Both the position numbers and the translations under genes were made by a program. From Alphaproteobacteria bacterium UBA4588 (GTDB lineage: Bacteria; Pseudomonadota; Alphaproteobacteria; Rhodobacterales; Rhodobacteraceae): a DNA stretch of 64,000 bases. Location of the stretch: assembly GCA_905182195.1 (NCBI GenBank), contig CAJJAW010000005.1:372001-436000 (forward strand). The letters run 5' to 3'. A model generated the notes under the pieces. The model did no database searches and was not told the DNA's origin. It saw nothing but the letters and a program-made list of their open reading frames with translations. This document shows, piece by piece, positions 8,835 to 18,469 of the stretch; the first letter of the stretch is position 1; each line of letters starts with the position of its first letter.

Positions 8835-9728
8835 TTGAAACGAACTGAACCCCCAAAAAAATGGCAGTGCGTTTTGACCTGCTGGGGCACAAAATATGGC
8901 TCCGGTGACATCAACAAGCTCATCACCAAAATTGCAGAAAATAACCACCATGTGGCACGGTTTGTTGTGATTTCAGATCGGGTTCACAAAAACCTAGATC
9001 CGCGCGCCGAACCCGTGGGCCTGCCAGATGTATTCAACAAACCCGAATTCACTACCGGCGGCCAATGTCACGCAAAATTGTCGATGTTCCAAAAAGGCCT
9101 GCTCAAAAAAGATATGCCAGCAATTTACATCGACCTTGATACGGCTATTTTGGGACCTATCGAACAGGCTTTTGACTTCAGAAAAGATGAAAAGTCTATT
9201 GTCATGTTCCAAAGTGCTGTCTTGCCCTTCTCCGCCTTCGCACGGCTGTTATTTCGTCTCACCAAGGGCAAGCGATATGCCCGGGGCAACTCTTCGTTTG
9301 TGGTGTTTCATCCAAAATATTGGACTGAGATAGCGGATAAATTTCTGGCCATTTACGAGGCAGGAGAATTTCGTAAATTTCGCCCCACCATTTCAGATGA
9401 GCGCTATATAAGTTGGGTTGCCCAAGATGACATGATAGCTTTACCAAATAGTTTTGCGGTGAAATTTCCAACAGAATACATGCAGCATCATGCGATTTTA
9501 AGCTATGCAAAAGCGTGCATCCCCTGGGTGCGTCGCCGTCGTGAAAAACTGTCCGTGGTAACCCTGTGTAGCCTTGAGTTGAAGCCAGAAAAATTGGTTG
9601 GCTTGCTCCCGAACACACATATGTCGGACAGCAAGGGCAGGGTTTTGGTTTGGAATGATTTTGTATTGGGCGGCCTGAGAAAAAAATTGATCCAATATTA
9701 TGCGCACGACACCAGCGAAAAAGCTTGA
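8835..9728 (+). CDS. Glycosyltransferase with GT-A-like DxD motif
   Basis: A 297-residue cytoplasmic protein. The segment AIYIDLDTAILGPIE near residue 100 contains the D-x-D that binds the nucleotide-sugar and its metal in GT-A enzymes (GT8-like). GNSSFVVFHP and a later DERYISWVAQDD segment fit the acceptor side of such enzymes. The start is a TTG at 8835 placed 7-8 bases after GAAGGAAA. It is the first gene of a rightward cluster with neuB- and neuC-like genes, so it probably adds a sugar to a surface glycan. Donor and acceptor are unknown. Confidence 0.75.
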   Translation: MKRTEPPKKWQCVLTCWGTKYGSGDINKLITKIAENNHHVARFVVISDRVHKNLDPRAEPVGLPDVFNKPEFTTGGQCHAKLSMFQKGLLKKDMPAIYIDLDTAILGPIEQAFDFRKDEKSIVMFQSAVLPFSAFARLLFRLTKGKRYARGNSSFVVFHPKYWTEIADKFLAIYEAGEFRKFRPTISDERYISWVAQDDMIALPNSFAVKFPTEYMQHHAILSYAKACIPWVRRRREKLSVVTLCSLELKPEKLVGLLPNTHMSDSKGRVLVWNDFVLGGLRKKLIQYYAHDTSEKA

Positions 9729-9845
9729 GGCCGCGGTCGTTGCTTCAAGTTTATGGTGCCGCTCAAGATTGGATCAATGTCAGGTATTGGGTTCACCTTA
9801 CGCAGTGATCGGCCTATATTGAGAAAAATTTCGTTGGAGCAGAGC

Positions 9846-10877
9846 ATGCAAATCGCAAATCGCAAAATTGGGCCAAATGAAAAACCTTTGGTAATTGCAG
9901 AGATCGGCATCAACCATGGTGGCGACGTTGAGGTTGCAAAGCATATGGTGCAACTGGCGGCAAAATCCGGCTGTGAATGCGTCAAGCACCAGACACATTT
10001 TGTAGAAGACGAAATGACCGAGGCGGCAAAGCAGATCTTTCCACCAAATGCGGATATGTCAATTTGGGATGTAATGGCCACCTGCGCGCTGTCAAAAGAC
10101 GATGAAATCGCTCTTAAAAACTACACCGAGAATCTGGGGCTGATTTATCTTTCTACCCCGTTTTCACGCTCTGCTTCAGATTTTCTGGAGGAAATTGGTG
10201 TGCCAGGGTTTAAAATTGGATCAGGTGAAGCCGACAATCTACCTTTGATCCGCCATATTGCCAAAAAGGGCAAACCTGTGATCATGTCTACCGGCATGCA
10301 AACAATCGAGAGTATCCGCCAAAGTGTTCAAATTCTTGAGGGCTCCGGCGTGGATTACGCCTTGCTTGAATGCACCAATCTCTATCCTTCACCACCAGAA
10401 ATTGTTTCACTTAGAGGCGTCACAGATCTCAAAACCGCCTTCCCCGGCGCGATCATTGGGTTTTCTGACCATTCCATCGGCCCAGAAATGGCTCTGGCGT
10501 CGGTCGCGTTGGGCGCTTGCATTTTGGAGCGTCATTACACGGACAGCCGCTATCGTAAGGGCCCTGACATTGCCTGCTCCATGGACCCTGCCGAGCTACG
10601 GCATTTGATCGACAGATCCCAAGAAATTTATATTGCCCTTCACAATGAGAAGACACGTACCGGACCTGAAGAGGATGTCTATCGCTTTGCCAGAGCTAGT
10701 GTTGTTGCTGACAAAAACCTGCCTGACGGCCATAGGATCACCGAGAAAGATATCTGGGCGCGCCGCCCCGGTAATGGAGAAATCCCCGGTTTCAAATTCG
10801 ATGAGGTATTGGGCAAGCACCTGACCCGCTCTGTAAATCGTAATGATCAACTCAAATGGAGTGATTTGACTGACTGA
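9846..10877 (+). CDS. neuB: NeuB-type nonulosonic acid synthase (sialic/legionaminic acid family)
   Basis: Condenses phosphoenolpyruvate with a 6-carbon N-acetyl sugar to make a nonulosonic acid. Visible NeuB blocks are VIAEIGINHGG at the start, KHQTHF, YLSTPFSRSASDFL, FKIGSGEADNLPLI and IGFSDHSIGPEMA, followed by the metal-binding ERHYTDSR. The C-terminal SAF/antifreeze-like domain (from about residue 285) is present. The frame is open from 9753, but the ATG at 9846 follows GGAG at a good distance and gives the usual N-terminus. It precedes a NeuC gene. Which nonulosonate (Neu5Ac, legionaminic or related) cannot be told from sequence by eye. Confidence 0.92.
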   Translation: MQIANRKIGPNEKPLVIAEIGINHGGDVEVAKHMVQLAAKSGCECVKHQTHFVEDEMTEAAKQIFPPNADMSIWDVMATCALSKDDEIALKNYTENLGLIYLSTPFSRSASDFLEEIGVPGFKIGSGEADNLPLIRHIAKKGKPVIMSTGMQTIESIRQSVQILEGSGVDYALLECTNLYPSPPEIVSLRGVTDLKTAFPGAIIGFSDHSIGPEMALASVALGACILERHYTDSRYRKGPDIACSMDPAELRHLIDRSQEIYIALHNEKTRTGPEEDVYRFARASVVADKNLPDGHRITEKDIWARRPGNGEIPGFKFDEVLGKHLTRSVNRNDQLKWSDLTD

Positions 10878-10936
10878 AGCCGCACGCAGAATAGTTATCC
10901 GTTTTGAATGTACCCAATTGAGAGTAAAGAGTCCCT

Positions 10937-12067
10937 ATGACCCATAAACAGCGCCTGCTCTTTGTCACCGGAACCCGCGCAGATTTCGGTAAAATCGAAC
11001 CCTTGGCTCAAGCGGCTATCCAAAACGGATTTGATGTATCATTTTTCGTCACCGGCATGCATATGATGGAGATCTACGGGTTGACCAAAATTGAGGTCAA
11101 GCGCCTGTCGGGCGCAACCGTGCATGAATTTGTCAACCAACGACCCAGTGATCCACAAGATGTTATCCTGGCCAAAACAATGTTAGGGTTTTCCGATTTT
11201 ATGATTGAGAACAAACCTGACTTGGTGTTGGTTCATGGGGACAGGGTAGAGGCCGTCGCATGCACCTTGGTCTGCGCTACTAACTATATCAAATGCGCCC
11301 ATATAGAGGGTGGTGAGGTCTCTGGGACAATCGATGAAATTTTCCGTCACTGTAACTCTAAACTGGCATATTGCCATTTCGTCAGCTCACAAACTGCTGG
11401 AAAACGCGTTCAAGCTCTCGGAGAAGTTGCGGACTCAATCTATGTGATTGGCTCGCCAGAGCTTGACATTCACGCGCAGCCATCAGAATTTTTGCTACAA
11501 GATGTTTTGGATCACTATGAAATTGCGCAAGCCGATTATGGAATTTGCATCCTGCATTCGGTCACTTCAGAAGTGGGTGACATGGGCCAACAAGCCGCAG
11601 ATCTGTTTCGCGCTTTAAAGCAAAGTGGCAAATACTTTGTAGTAATCAAGCCCAATAATGACCCCGGGTCCGAAGGCATTTTATCATTGATCGACACACT
11701 TCCTGAGGCACAGTTCAAAGTCATTCCATCCATGCGCTTCAGTCGTTTCTCAGAGCTATTGCGCAATGCAGCCTGCATTCTGGGCAACTCCTCTTCAGGC
11801 GTGCGCGAGGCCCCCTTTCTGGGCATTCCATCGCTTGATGTGGGATCACGGCAAACCGATCGGGCATTCAGCGCCTCCATATGCAAGCTGGCAGCGGAAG
11901 ACACCGTTGGAATCTTGGAGTTCATCACTACAAACTGGTTCAAACGCTATGAGCGTCAGGGCGAATTTGGCGATGGAAATGCCACGCAGAAGTTTATAGA
12001 CCTGCTAAAGTCCGACGCGTTTTGGCAGCGTTCAATGCAAAAAAAATTCCATGACATTTCATCATAA
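10937..12067 (+). CDS. neuC: UDP-N-acetylglucosamine 2-epimerase, hydrolysing (NeuC type)
   Basis: Provides the N-acetylmannosamine-type precursor for NeuB by epimerising and hydrolysing a UDP-HexNAc. N-terminal LLFVTGTRADFGKIEPL is the NeuC form of the epimerase Rossmann motif, LVLVHGDRVEA is the conserved block, and GNSSSGVREAPFLGIPSLDVGSRQ holds the UDP-binding residues. Length (376) is normal. Its stop overlaps the following waaA-like gene by 17 bases, so the two are co-translated. UDP-GlcNAc or UDP-diNAcBac could be the substrate, depending on the nonulosonate made. Confidence 0.9.
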   Translation: MTHKQRLLFVTGTRADFGKIEPLAQAAIQNGFDVSFFVTGMHMMEIYGLTKIEVKRLSGATVHEFVNQRPSDPQDVILAKTMLGFSDFMIENKPDLVLVHGDRVEAVACTLVCATNYIKCAHIEGGEVSGTIDEIFRHCNSKLAYCHFVSSQTAGKRVQALGEVADSIYVIGSPELDIHAQPSEFLLQDVLDHYEIAQADYGICILHSVTSEVGDMGQQAADLFRALKQSGKYFVVIKPNNDPGSEGILSLIDTLPEAQFKVIPSMRFSRFSELLRNAACILGNSSSGVREAPFLGIPSLDVGSRQTDRAFSASICKLAAEDTVGILEFITTNWFKRYERQGEFGDGNATQKFIDLLKSDAFWQRSMQKKFHDISS

Positions 12068-13322
12068 CCTTGCGGAAAAAGTGAGCCTTGGCCTTTACTG
12101 GGCCGCCACATCCCTAATTGCGCCATTTCTTGGCCTGTATCTCAAAAAACGGGTGAGGCGTGGCAAAGAGCACCCCGAACGTTGGCGTGAAAAACAAGGC
12201 TTTGCCAGCGCAGAGCGACCAAGCGGTAAGCTGATTTGGCTCAATGCTGTGGGTCTTGGGGAAGTGATGGCGCTGCGCGGACTTATCATAGAGCTGCACA
12301 CTCGCGATCCAGAATTTCACTTTCTGGTGACCTCCTCTACGCAGGCCTCAGCCGCATTTTTTGCCCAAAACCTACCACCAAATACGCAACACCAATTCTT
12401 ACCGCTCGACAGCCCAGTTTTCACCTGGCGTTTTTTGGGCCATTGGCGGCCAGACCTTGCGCTTTGGTCGGAGCAAGATGTCTGGCCAGGGTTGGTGCGC
12501 CAAACAGCCCTTAGAAATATCCCGCAAGCCTTGATCAATCTGCGTATGAGCGAGACAAGTTTTCGCAATAAAACCCATGTGCGGGCCTTGTTTAGGACTA
12601 CCTATAAAAAATTTGCTTTGATTTCAGCTCAGGAACAGAACACAGCAAAAGCTCTCAAAAAACTGGTGGCACGCGAAGATATTCAGATTGACGGATCTCT
12701 CAAGCCCCATTGTCCACCTTTGTTTGTCGATCCCGAGACGCGGGCAGAATTTGCCGCTGCGACCGTCGGGAGACCAATTTGGCTGGCTGCCTCATGTCAC
12801 CCTCAGGATGAAGATTTAGCCCTTGCAGCCCAACGTTTGCTATCGACCAAAGGCGGTAGTCCCCTGTTGATTTTGGCACCACGCTATCCGAGCCGGACCG
12901 AAGAGATTCTTGCAAAGCTTGACGGGTTAAGTGTCAAAGTTCGCAGCCGTGGCGAGTTGCCAGACCCACAAACGCAAATCTACCTTGCAGACACCTTCGC
13001 TGAAATGGGGCTTTGGTACACCAGTGCCGAGCAAGCCCTCATCGGCGGTACATTCAGCGCGGTTGAGGGGCACAATCCATGGGAGGCTTTGCAGCTTGGC
13101 TGTGGGGTTTTACATGGGCCAAGGGTAGAAAATTTTGCATCTGACTTCGAGACACTCGGACAAGCCGGCGCCTGTTTTGCGGTACATAGCACAGAAGATG
13201 TCGTCACCCTCATTACATCGCCACCCACACGTGGACTTGAAAGCTTTGAACGCTTACAAGATGCCTACCGGACCAAACTTAGGACTCTTACAGATCAGTT
13301 ACTTGGATTGGTCCAGGCTTAG
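12051..13322 (+). CDS. waaA: Kdo transferase (GT30, WaaA/KdtA)
   Basis: WaaA transfers Kdo from CMP-Kdo to lipid A precursor at the inner membrane. An N-terminal hydrophobic stretch (residues 13-30) is followed by a basic segment and HPERWREKQG, corresponding to the catalytic-Glu block of GT30. IWLNAVGLGEVMALRGL is the WaaA core block, and the C-terminal half has the GT-B nucleotide-binding GGTFSAVEGHNPWEAL. It overlaps neuC by 17 bases and is followed 18 bases later by a second GT30 gene. This one resembles the housekeeping WaaA of alphaproteobacteria. Confidence 0.88.
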   Translation: MTFHHNLAEKVSLGLYWAATSLIAPFLGLYLKKRVRRGKEHPERWREKQGFASAERPSGKLIWLNAVGLGEVMALRGLIIELHTRDPEFHFLVTSSTQASAAFFAQNLPPNTQHQFLPLDSPVFTWRFLGHWRPDLALWSEQDVWPGLVRQTALRNIPQALINLRMSETSFRNKTHVRALFRTTYKKFALISAQEQNTAKALKKLVAREDIQIDGSLKPHCPPLFVDPETRAEFAAATVGRPIWLAASCHPQDEDLALAAQRLLSTKGGSPLLILAPRYPSRTEEILAKLDGLSVKVRSRGELPDPQTQIYLADTFAEMGLWYTSAEQALIGGTFSAVEGHNPWEALQLGCGVLHGPRVENFASDFETLGQAGACFAVHSTEDVVTLITSPPTRGLESFERLQDAYRTKLRTLTDQLLGLVQA

Positions 13323-13340
13323 TAAAGATGAGAGCTTATT

Positions 13341-14684
13341 GTGGCGCAACACCCGATCTTCCCTTCCTTCAGCCTTCGCATAATGCTGGCCATGTACCGG
13401 TTAATTTGGTGGATTTTCATGCCAGTTGTACTAATTTACCTCTATCTTCGCAGCCGCCGTGAGCCCGAATATTTCAAATTTCTTGGCGAGCGCTTTGGCC
13501 ATCACCAACTACGCAAAGGCCCCCATATTTGGATTCATGCAGTGTCCTTGGGCGAGGTCCGCTCCGCCGCGCCTTTAATTGCGCATCTTTTAGAAGGCCC
13601 CCTGCCGATTGTGATCACCCATTTCACCCCCGCCGGACGGCGCGAGGTAGCACGTTTGTTTTCTTCGGCCGTTGCGGATGGGCGGTTGACGCCCTGCTAT
13701 ATCCCCTTCGATTATGACGCAGCCTTTAAACGGTTTTTTAATGCCTTCTCCCCCACTTATGGCCTCGTGATGGAGGTTGAATTTTGGCCCGCCATGATCA
13801 TGAGTAGCCGCAAACGCGGGATTCCGTTGTATTTGTGTAACGGGCAATATCCAAGCAAGAGCTTTGAGCGGGACCAATCGCGGCTTTTTTCCAGAGCTAA
13901 TATTGTTTCTGGATTTGCCGGCGTGATGGTAAAATCACAACTGCAAGCAGGCCGGTTTCGCAAACTTGGCGTAAAAAAAATAGCTGTCACCGGAGAGATG
14001 CGCTTTGAACAGCCCATTCCACAAGCCCACCTCAACGCCGCCCATAACCTGTGTTCCGGAGCTTTTGCAGGACGTCCCATCATCACATTAGCCAGTGTTG
14101 TAGAGGGCGAAGACGATAGGTTTTTGACCCTAATTTCCAAGGTACAAGCGCATTTTGAAACACAAAACGAACCTGCCCCGCTATTCATCTACGTGCCGCG
14201 AGCGCCAGATCGCTTTGACCTGGTGGCCGATATGATCGTCAGTCGTGGCTTTAGATATGCAAAGCGCAGCGCATGGCTTGATCCTGCTTTGCATCCGCGA
14301 CCTGACAAAGCGATGGGCACATTTGATATTTTGCTTGGCGACAGTCTGGGGGAGATGTATTTTTATCTAGAACTATGTGACCTCACTATTGTTGGTGGTG
14401 GCTTTAGCCCTAAAGGCTCACATAATATCTCGGAGCCAATCTGCCTCAAAAAGCCAGTGATCATCGGACCTAATGATTACACTATCGAATTTCCTGCGCG
14501 CGAGGCCATTGCTGCCGGGGTTTGCCTGAAAATGGATTTTGACAACCTCGCGGAGCAATTGACCCAAAGCCCGCTGCAGTTCACCACCAAGGCGCAGCTC
14601 GAAAGCTTTTTAGAGAACGCTGGCGGTGGGACAGCCAAAACTATCGCTGCAATCAAAAGCTTTCTGCCACCTACCAGCCACTAA
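13341..14684 (+). CDS. Second GT30 Kdo-transferase-like glycosyltransferase
   Basis: A paralogue of the preceding WaaA. Residues 15-40 are hydrophobic (membrane anchor), then FLGERFG (catalytic-Glu block), IWIHAVSLGEVRSAAPL, and in the C-terminal half IVGGGFSPKGSHNISEP, the GT30 nucleotide-binding loop. The start is a GTG at 13341; an ATG at 13383 would give a more typical N-terminus. Two adjacent GT30 enzymes may add two Kdo residues, or this copy may use the CMP-nonulosonate made by the flanking NeuB/NeuA enzymes (inference). Its 3' end overlaps the convergent SDR gene by 14 bp. Confidence 0.85.
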   Translation: MAQHPIFPSFSLRIMLAMYRLIWWIFMPVVLIYLYLRSRREPEYFKFLGERFGHHQLRKGPHIWIHAVSLGEVRSAAPLIAHLLEGPLPIVITHFTPAGRREVARLFSSAVADGRLTPCYIPFDYDAAFKRFFNAFSPTYGLVMEVEFWPAMIMSSRKRGIPLYLCNGQYPSKSFERDQSRLFSRANIVSGFAGVMVKSQLQAGRFRKLGVKKIAVTGEMRFEQPIPQAHLNAAHNLCSGAFAGRPIITLASVVEGEDDRFLTLISKVQAHFETQNEPAPLFIYVPRAPDRFDLVADMIVSRGFRYAKRSAWLDPALHPRPDKAMGTFDILLGDSLGEMYFYLELCDLTIVGGGFSPKGSHNISEPICLKKPVIIGPNDYTIEFPAREAIAAGVCLKMDFDNLAEQLTQSPLQFTTKAQLESFLENAGGGTAKTIAAIKSFLPPTSH

Positions 14685-15462
14685 AGCCGCCATCCACATT
14701 GACCATTTGTCCAGTCATATACCCGGCACCTTCTGAGCATAAAAACAGCATCACATCGGAAATTTCTTGGGGTTGGGCCATCCGTCCTGCCATGATCAAC
14801 TTGCTCACGCGGCTGTTAAACTCGTCGGAATGCCCGTTGAAAACAGCGCCCGGTGCGATTGTGTTAACCGTGCAGCTACGCTGGGCCCAATAACCGGCCA
14901 ACCAAAGCGTTAACCCGTGGATACCGGCCTTGGTACTTGAATAGGCGGAAAATGACTTAAAGGGCATATCTTTATAGATCTCATGATGTGGTCCGTTCAA
15001 AGCATACATGGACGCCACATTGACCAATGCCGCCGGATAGCGACCAACAATATCAATATCCATCTGTCTCGCCACCAGAAACGCTCCAGTAAGGTTGACA
15101 CGAATAGTTTTCTCCCAATCTTCTAGAGATGTATTGGCAAAATCTGGAAAGCTTTTGCCCGCTCCCATCAACATTTCTCCAGTTATAGCGGCATTGTTAA
15201 GTATAACATTGGGCTGATAGCCATCTGCGGCTACGCGTTTAAAAATCTCTTTGACCTGAGCCTCATTGCCAACATCTAGGTCGTAAAATGTGAAGTTGGG
15301 ATTTTCACCAAAAGCATCTTGCAGCGCATCAGCGCGCGCGCCCAGAAGATCAGTAGCCACAACCCGGGCACCTGCCTCCAACATATTGCGCACATAGGTG
15401 GTGCCCAGTACCCCACCAGATCCTGTGATAAAAATAGTCCGGCGGTCCAGGGATTTAGTCAC
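14671..15462 (-). CDS. Short-chain dehydrogenase/reductase in the nonulosonate locus (PtmA-like)
   Basis: Classical SDR of 263 residues. It has the NAD(P)-binding TGSGGVLG near residue 15, NNAA (residues 89-92), the catalytic Ser in VNVASMYALNGP, and YSSTK with catalytic Tyr and Lys. GYMTGQMVNVDGGFSGW is the usual SDR tail. It is the third gene of a leftward operon behind a Gfo/Idh and a CMP-nonulosonate synthetase, an arrangement that resembles ptmA beside ptmB in legionaminic acid loci. It overlaps the synthetase gene by 8 bases. Its substrate is presumably a sugar intermediate. Confidence 0.88.
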   Translation of the reverse strand: MTKSLDRRTIFITGSGGVLGTTYVRNMLEAGARVVATDLLGARADALQDAFGENPNFTFYDLDVGNEAQVKEIFKRVAADGYQPNVILNNAAITGEMLMGAGKSFPDFANTSLEDWEKTIRVNLTGAFLVARQMDIDIVGRYPAALVNVASMYALNGPHHEIYKDMPFKSFSAYSSTKAGIHGLTLWLAGYWAQRSCTVNTIAPGAVFNGHSDEFNSRVSKLIMAGRMAQPQEISDVMLFLCSEGAGYMTGQMVNVDGGFSGW

Positions 15463-16150
15463 TGATCTGATCCTTCATTAGAAATTTTACAATTTTAAAA
15501 TCCAGCTCACTGTCAATATCCACACAGCGTTCGGATGGCATCAAAAACGGTAACACTCTACCCTCAAACAGCGAAGAGGCAGATTTCAAATAGTCCGGAT
15601 CCAACACATAGGTGGATGCGGCATGTTCATAAACCACGGGCGCTTGCTGGCGAGCAACCACATGATTGGGGAGAGGTTTGCTGACGTGCAACGCTCCAGT
15701 TTCATCCGGTTCGACCAGATTAAAATAAGGATTCTTACGCGCCATACAGCATGACATCAACATGTTGGGTCGTTCAGCCGCGAATTGATCAAGGGCCGCA
15801 TCAACATCACTGTCCCAGCGCAGCGGAGAGGTGCAGTCGAGATCCACAAAAACTGACACCAGGCCAGCTCTGGCCTCAGTGACGGCCAAAGAGTGCTGCC
15901 ACACGGTCCATTTTGAGGCCGTATCAGTGCACAGTTCCGGCGGGCGCATACCTATATCAAGGGTACCTTTGGTACAGGCATGGCTATAAATTTCTTCATC
16001 ATCCGTCGATACAATAACTACATCTATACGAGGATTTCTGAGCAATTGATCCAAAGACCAGTCAATCATGGGTTTGCCATGCAGGTTGCGAAAATTTTTA
16101 CCCGGCACGCCTTTGCTGCCTTTACGGGCTCCAATATGTCCAACAATCAT
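15455..16150 (-). CDS. neuA: CMP-nonulosonate (acylneuraminate) cytidylyltransferase
   Basis: Activates a nonulosonic acid with CTP to give the CMP-sugar donor. The start MIVGHIGARKGSKGVPGKN carries the R-x-G-S-K-G CTP-binding loop, VIVSTDDEEI and FVDLDCTSPLR follow the family pattern (usually LQPTSP), and DIDSELDF near the C-terminus supplies the metal-binding Asp residues. At 231 residues it is the short, single-domain form. It overlaps the Gfo/Idh gene as ATGA upstream and the SDR downstream by 8 bases. It should act on the product of the NeuB encoded 5 kb away on the other strand. Confidence 0.88.
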   Translation of the reverse strand: MIVGHIGARKGSKGVPGKNFRNLHGKPMIDWSLDQLLRNPRIDVVIVSTDDEEIYSHACTKGTLDIGMRPPELCTDTASKWTVWQHSLAVTEARAGLVSVFVDLDCTSPLRWDSDVDAALDQFAAERPNMLMSCCMARKNPYFNLVEPDETGALHVSKPLPNHVVARQQAPVVYEHAASTYVLDPDYLKSASSLFEGRVLPFLMPSERCVDIDSELDFKIVKFLMKDQISD

Positions 16151-17100
16151 TTTAAATCAACCTCTACTGTGCCCACAAATTTTCTCTGTTCCCAAGCCTG
16201 AGCGATCAAGGTACAACTATTGCGCACACGATCCATTCTTGGCATATCAGGCAATGTTGCACCGGCAGAGTCTTCAGCTAATATCGTAAAGTCCCGCATT
16301 ATAGCTATAAACATTGCGTTACGTTCCAAATCAAACCGATGCTCTATGACACCCGCCGCTGAGGACACTGTGGCGATGTTATCCACGTAATCGAACACCA
16401 CATTTTGCGTGCAGCCAATCAGACTGCCAGATCGGACCAAAACTGGCGACAGGTAGTCCATCGACACTGTACCACTGGCCCCATTTGGGGAGACGAGGGA
16501 CAGCGTTGACGCAAAATCAACCCCAGAGAAACGCTCGTGTCCAATAGATGTAACGCCATCAAGCGCCAGCGGTGGGCAGATCATGCACGCCAAATCTATT
16601 TCATGACAAAGATCCAGCAAAACCCCACCACCCTCAGCGCGAGCGGCATAGCTTTCAGAAAAGGACCAATTCTCACGCCATAAGCGCACGTCATGACCAA
16701 TTTCAAACTGAAGTCGAAAAAATTCACAACTATCAAATTTGGATAAAAACATGGTAAGCGGATGATACCGCATCATAAATCCGACCATCGAGCGTTGCTG
16801 CAAGCCTATTTCAATGCCATAGATTGCAGCAACGTCTTTTTGAGTAAAGGCCAGTGGTTTTTCGATATACATCGGTGCGTTATGGACAGCGCATATATCC
16901 ACCAGCTCAGAACGCACATCCGTGGCGGTGGCAATAATAACAGCCGCTTGGCCACTACAGCGCGCTAGACTGTTGGAAAATGCCTCAGCATCAAATTCGC
17001 GCCAAGCCAAATGCTCGACTATTTTCCCAAGACTTTGCAAATTGGCACTGTGGCGGCGGCCAATAGACCCACTGCCAACAACAAAATATGTCCAAGCCAT
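16147..17100 (-). CDS. Gfo/Idh/MocA family oxidoreductase
   Basis: NAD(P)-dependent sugar oxidoreductase family. N-terminal FVVGSGSIGRRHSANLQSLG is the Rossmann fold, YIEKPLAF near residue 90 is the E-K-P catalytic motif, and GVLLDLCHEIDLACMI is the conserved substrate-site His block. The frame can begin at a TTG at 17124, but the ATG at 17100, 3-7 bases after GGGGTCAAAGG, is preferred. It is the first gene of the leftward Gfo/Idh - cytidylyltransferase - SDR operon (ATGA overlap with the next gene), so it probably tailors a nonulosonic acid or its precursor. Confidence 0.87.
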   Translation of the reverse strand: MAWTYFVVGSGSIGRRHSANLQSLGKIVEHLAWREFDAEAFSNSLARCSGQAAVIIATATDVRSELVDICAVHNAPMYIEKPLAFTQKDVAAIYGIEIGLQQRSMVGFMMRYHPLTMFLSKFDSCEFFRLQFEIGHDVRLWRENWSFSESYAARAEGGGVLLDLCHEIDLACMICPPLALDGVTSIGHERFSGVDFASTLSLVSPNGASGTVSMDYLSPVLVRSGSLIGCTQNVVFDYVDNIATVSSAAGVIEHRFDLERNAMFIAIMRDFTILAEDSAGATLPDMPRMDRVRNSCTLIAQAWEQRKFVGTVEVDLK

Positions 17101-17253
17101 GCCTTTGACCCCAATCCACTGCAACCTACACTAAACAAAGCACCGATCTTGCGATACCGGAAACTCACCAGGAACACATAGAGCCTATGCGACCCGCAGG
17201 CCATAGAATTATAAGCCTTGGCGCAGGCGTGCGTTATCTTGTAGGGACACGCG

Positions 17254-18420
17254 TCAATCTGATCCAAACAAGTCCCGAGTGAAAACCTTATCGGCAACAT
17301 CGGCAACATCATCCGAAAAACGGTTAGCAACAATGATATCTGCCTCAACTTTAAAAGCTCTAAGATCCTGAACCACTCTTGAATTGAAAAATGTAGTTTT
17401 CTCCATGGCAGGCTCATAAATGATCACCTCAACACCCTTGGCTTTGAGCCGTTTCATAATGCCTTGGATGGAGGATTGGCGGAAGTTGTCAGAGCCTTCT
17501 TTCATCAAAAGCCGATAAATACCGACAGTTTTCGGGCTTTTCATCAAAATCTGATCAGCTAGGACATCTTTGCGTGTACTGTTTGCATCTACGATGGCTT
17601 GAATGAGTTTCTGGGGCACTTGGCTGTAATTGGCCAAAAGCTGTTTGGTATCTTTGGGCAGGCAATATCCGCCATATCCAAAGGAGGGATTGTTGTAATG
17701 TCCGCCAATACGTGGGTCTAAGCACACGCCATCAATAATCTGACGAGAATCCAATCCCTCCAACATTGCATAGCTGTCGAGCTCGTTGAAAAAAGCAACC
17801 CGCATGGCCAAGTAGGTATTAGAAAATAGTTTCGCAGCTTCAGCTTCATGGGCGTCTGAATAAAGAATTGGTACATCAGTTTCATACGAGCCCTCTAGAA
17901 GAAGGTTGGCAAAAACTTTAGCCCGCGCCGAACGTTCGCCTATGATGATGCGTGAGGGATGCAAATTGTCATAGAGCGCACGGCCTTCACGCAAAAACTC
18001 AGGTGAGAATATGACCTGCTCAGTGCCAAACTTTGCCCGCACTTGATCCACAAAACCCAAAGGAATGGTAGATTTTATAACAATGACCGCCTCAGGATTG
18101 ATCCTCGTCACATCCGCGATGACCGAATCTACGGAAGAAGTGTCAAAATAATTCGTCGTAGCATCATAGTTAGTTGGCGTGGCCACAATCACATAATCAG
18201 CGCCCACGTAGGCCACCTCTGGCACAAGCGTTGCGGTTAGGTTAAGGTCATATCTGGCCAGAAACACTTCAAGTTCGGCATCCTTAATCGGAGACTTACG
18301 ATTATTAACCATATCCACCCGCTCAGGATCCACATCAACCGCATAGACCTCATTTTTTTGAGCCAAAAGTACGGCGTTGGCCAAACCAACATAGCCCAGG
18401 CCAGCAACTGCTATTTTCAA
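17254..18420 (-). CDS. ugd: UDP-glucose 6-dehydrogenase
   Basis: Oxidises UDP-glucose to UDP-glucuronate with two NAD+. The protein has 388 residues like the short E. coli type. N-terminal [17 protein letters not shown] is the NAD Rossmann motif, IKSTIPLGF and [20 protein letters not shown] are conserved blocks, and [14 protein letters not shown] carries the catalytic Cys and following Lys/Asp. The preceding epimerase gene reads in the same direction with a 49-bp gap. Its product likely feeds acidic sugars into the same surface glycan. Confidence 0.94.
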   Translation of the reverse strand: MKIAVAGLGYVGLANAVLLAQKNEVYAVDVDPERVDMVNNRKSPIKDAELEVFLARYDLNLTATLVPEVAYVGADYVIVATPTNYDATTNYFDTSSVDSVIADVTRINPEAVIVIKSTIPLGFVDQVRAKFGTEQVIFSPEFLREGRALYDNLHPSRIIIGERSARAKVFANLLLEGSYETDVPILYSDAHEAEAAKLFSNTYLAMRVAFFNELDSYAMLEGLDSRQIIDGVCLDPRIGGHYNNPSFGYGGYCLPKDTKQLLANYSQVPQKLIQAIVDANSTRKDVLADQILMKSPKTVGIYRLLMKEGSDNFRQSSIQGIMKRLKAKGVEVIIYEPAMEKTTFFNSRVVQDLRAFKVEADIIVANRFSDDVADVADKVFTRDLFGSD

Positions 18421-18469
18421 AGTATTCTCCTAGCTCGATGAACTTATTTCTTCATCGCTAATAACGTGA

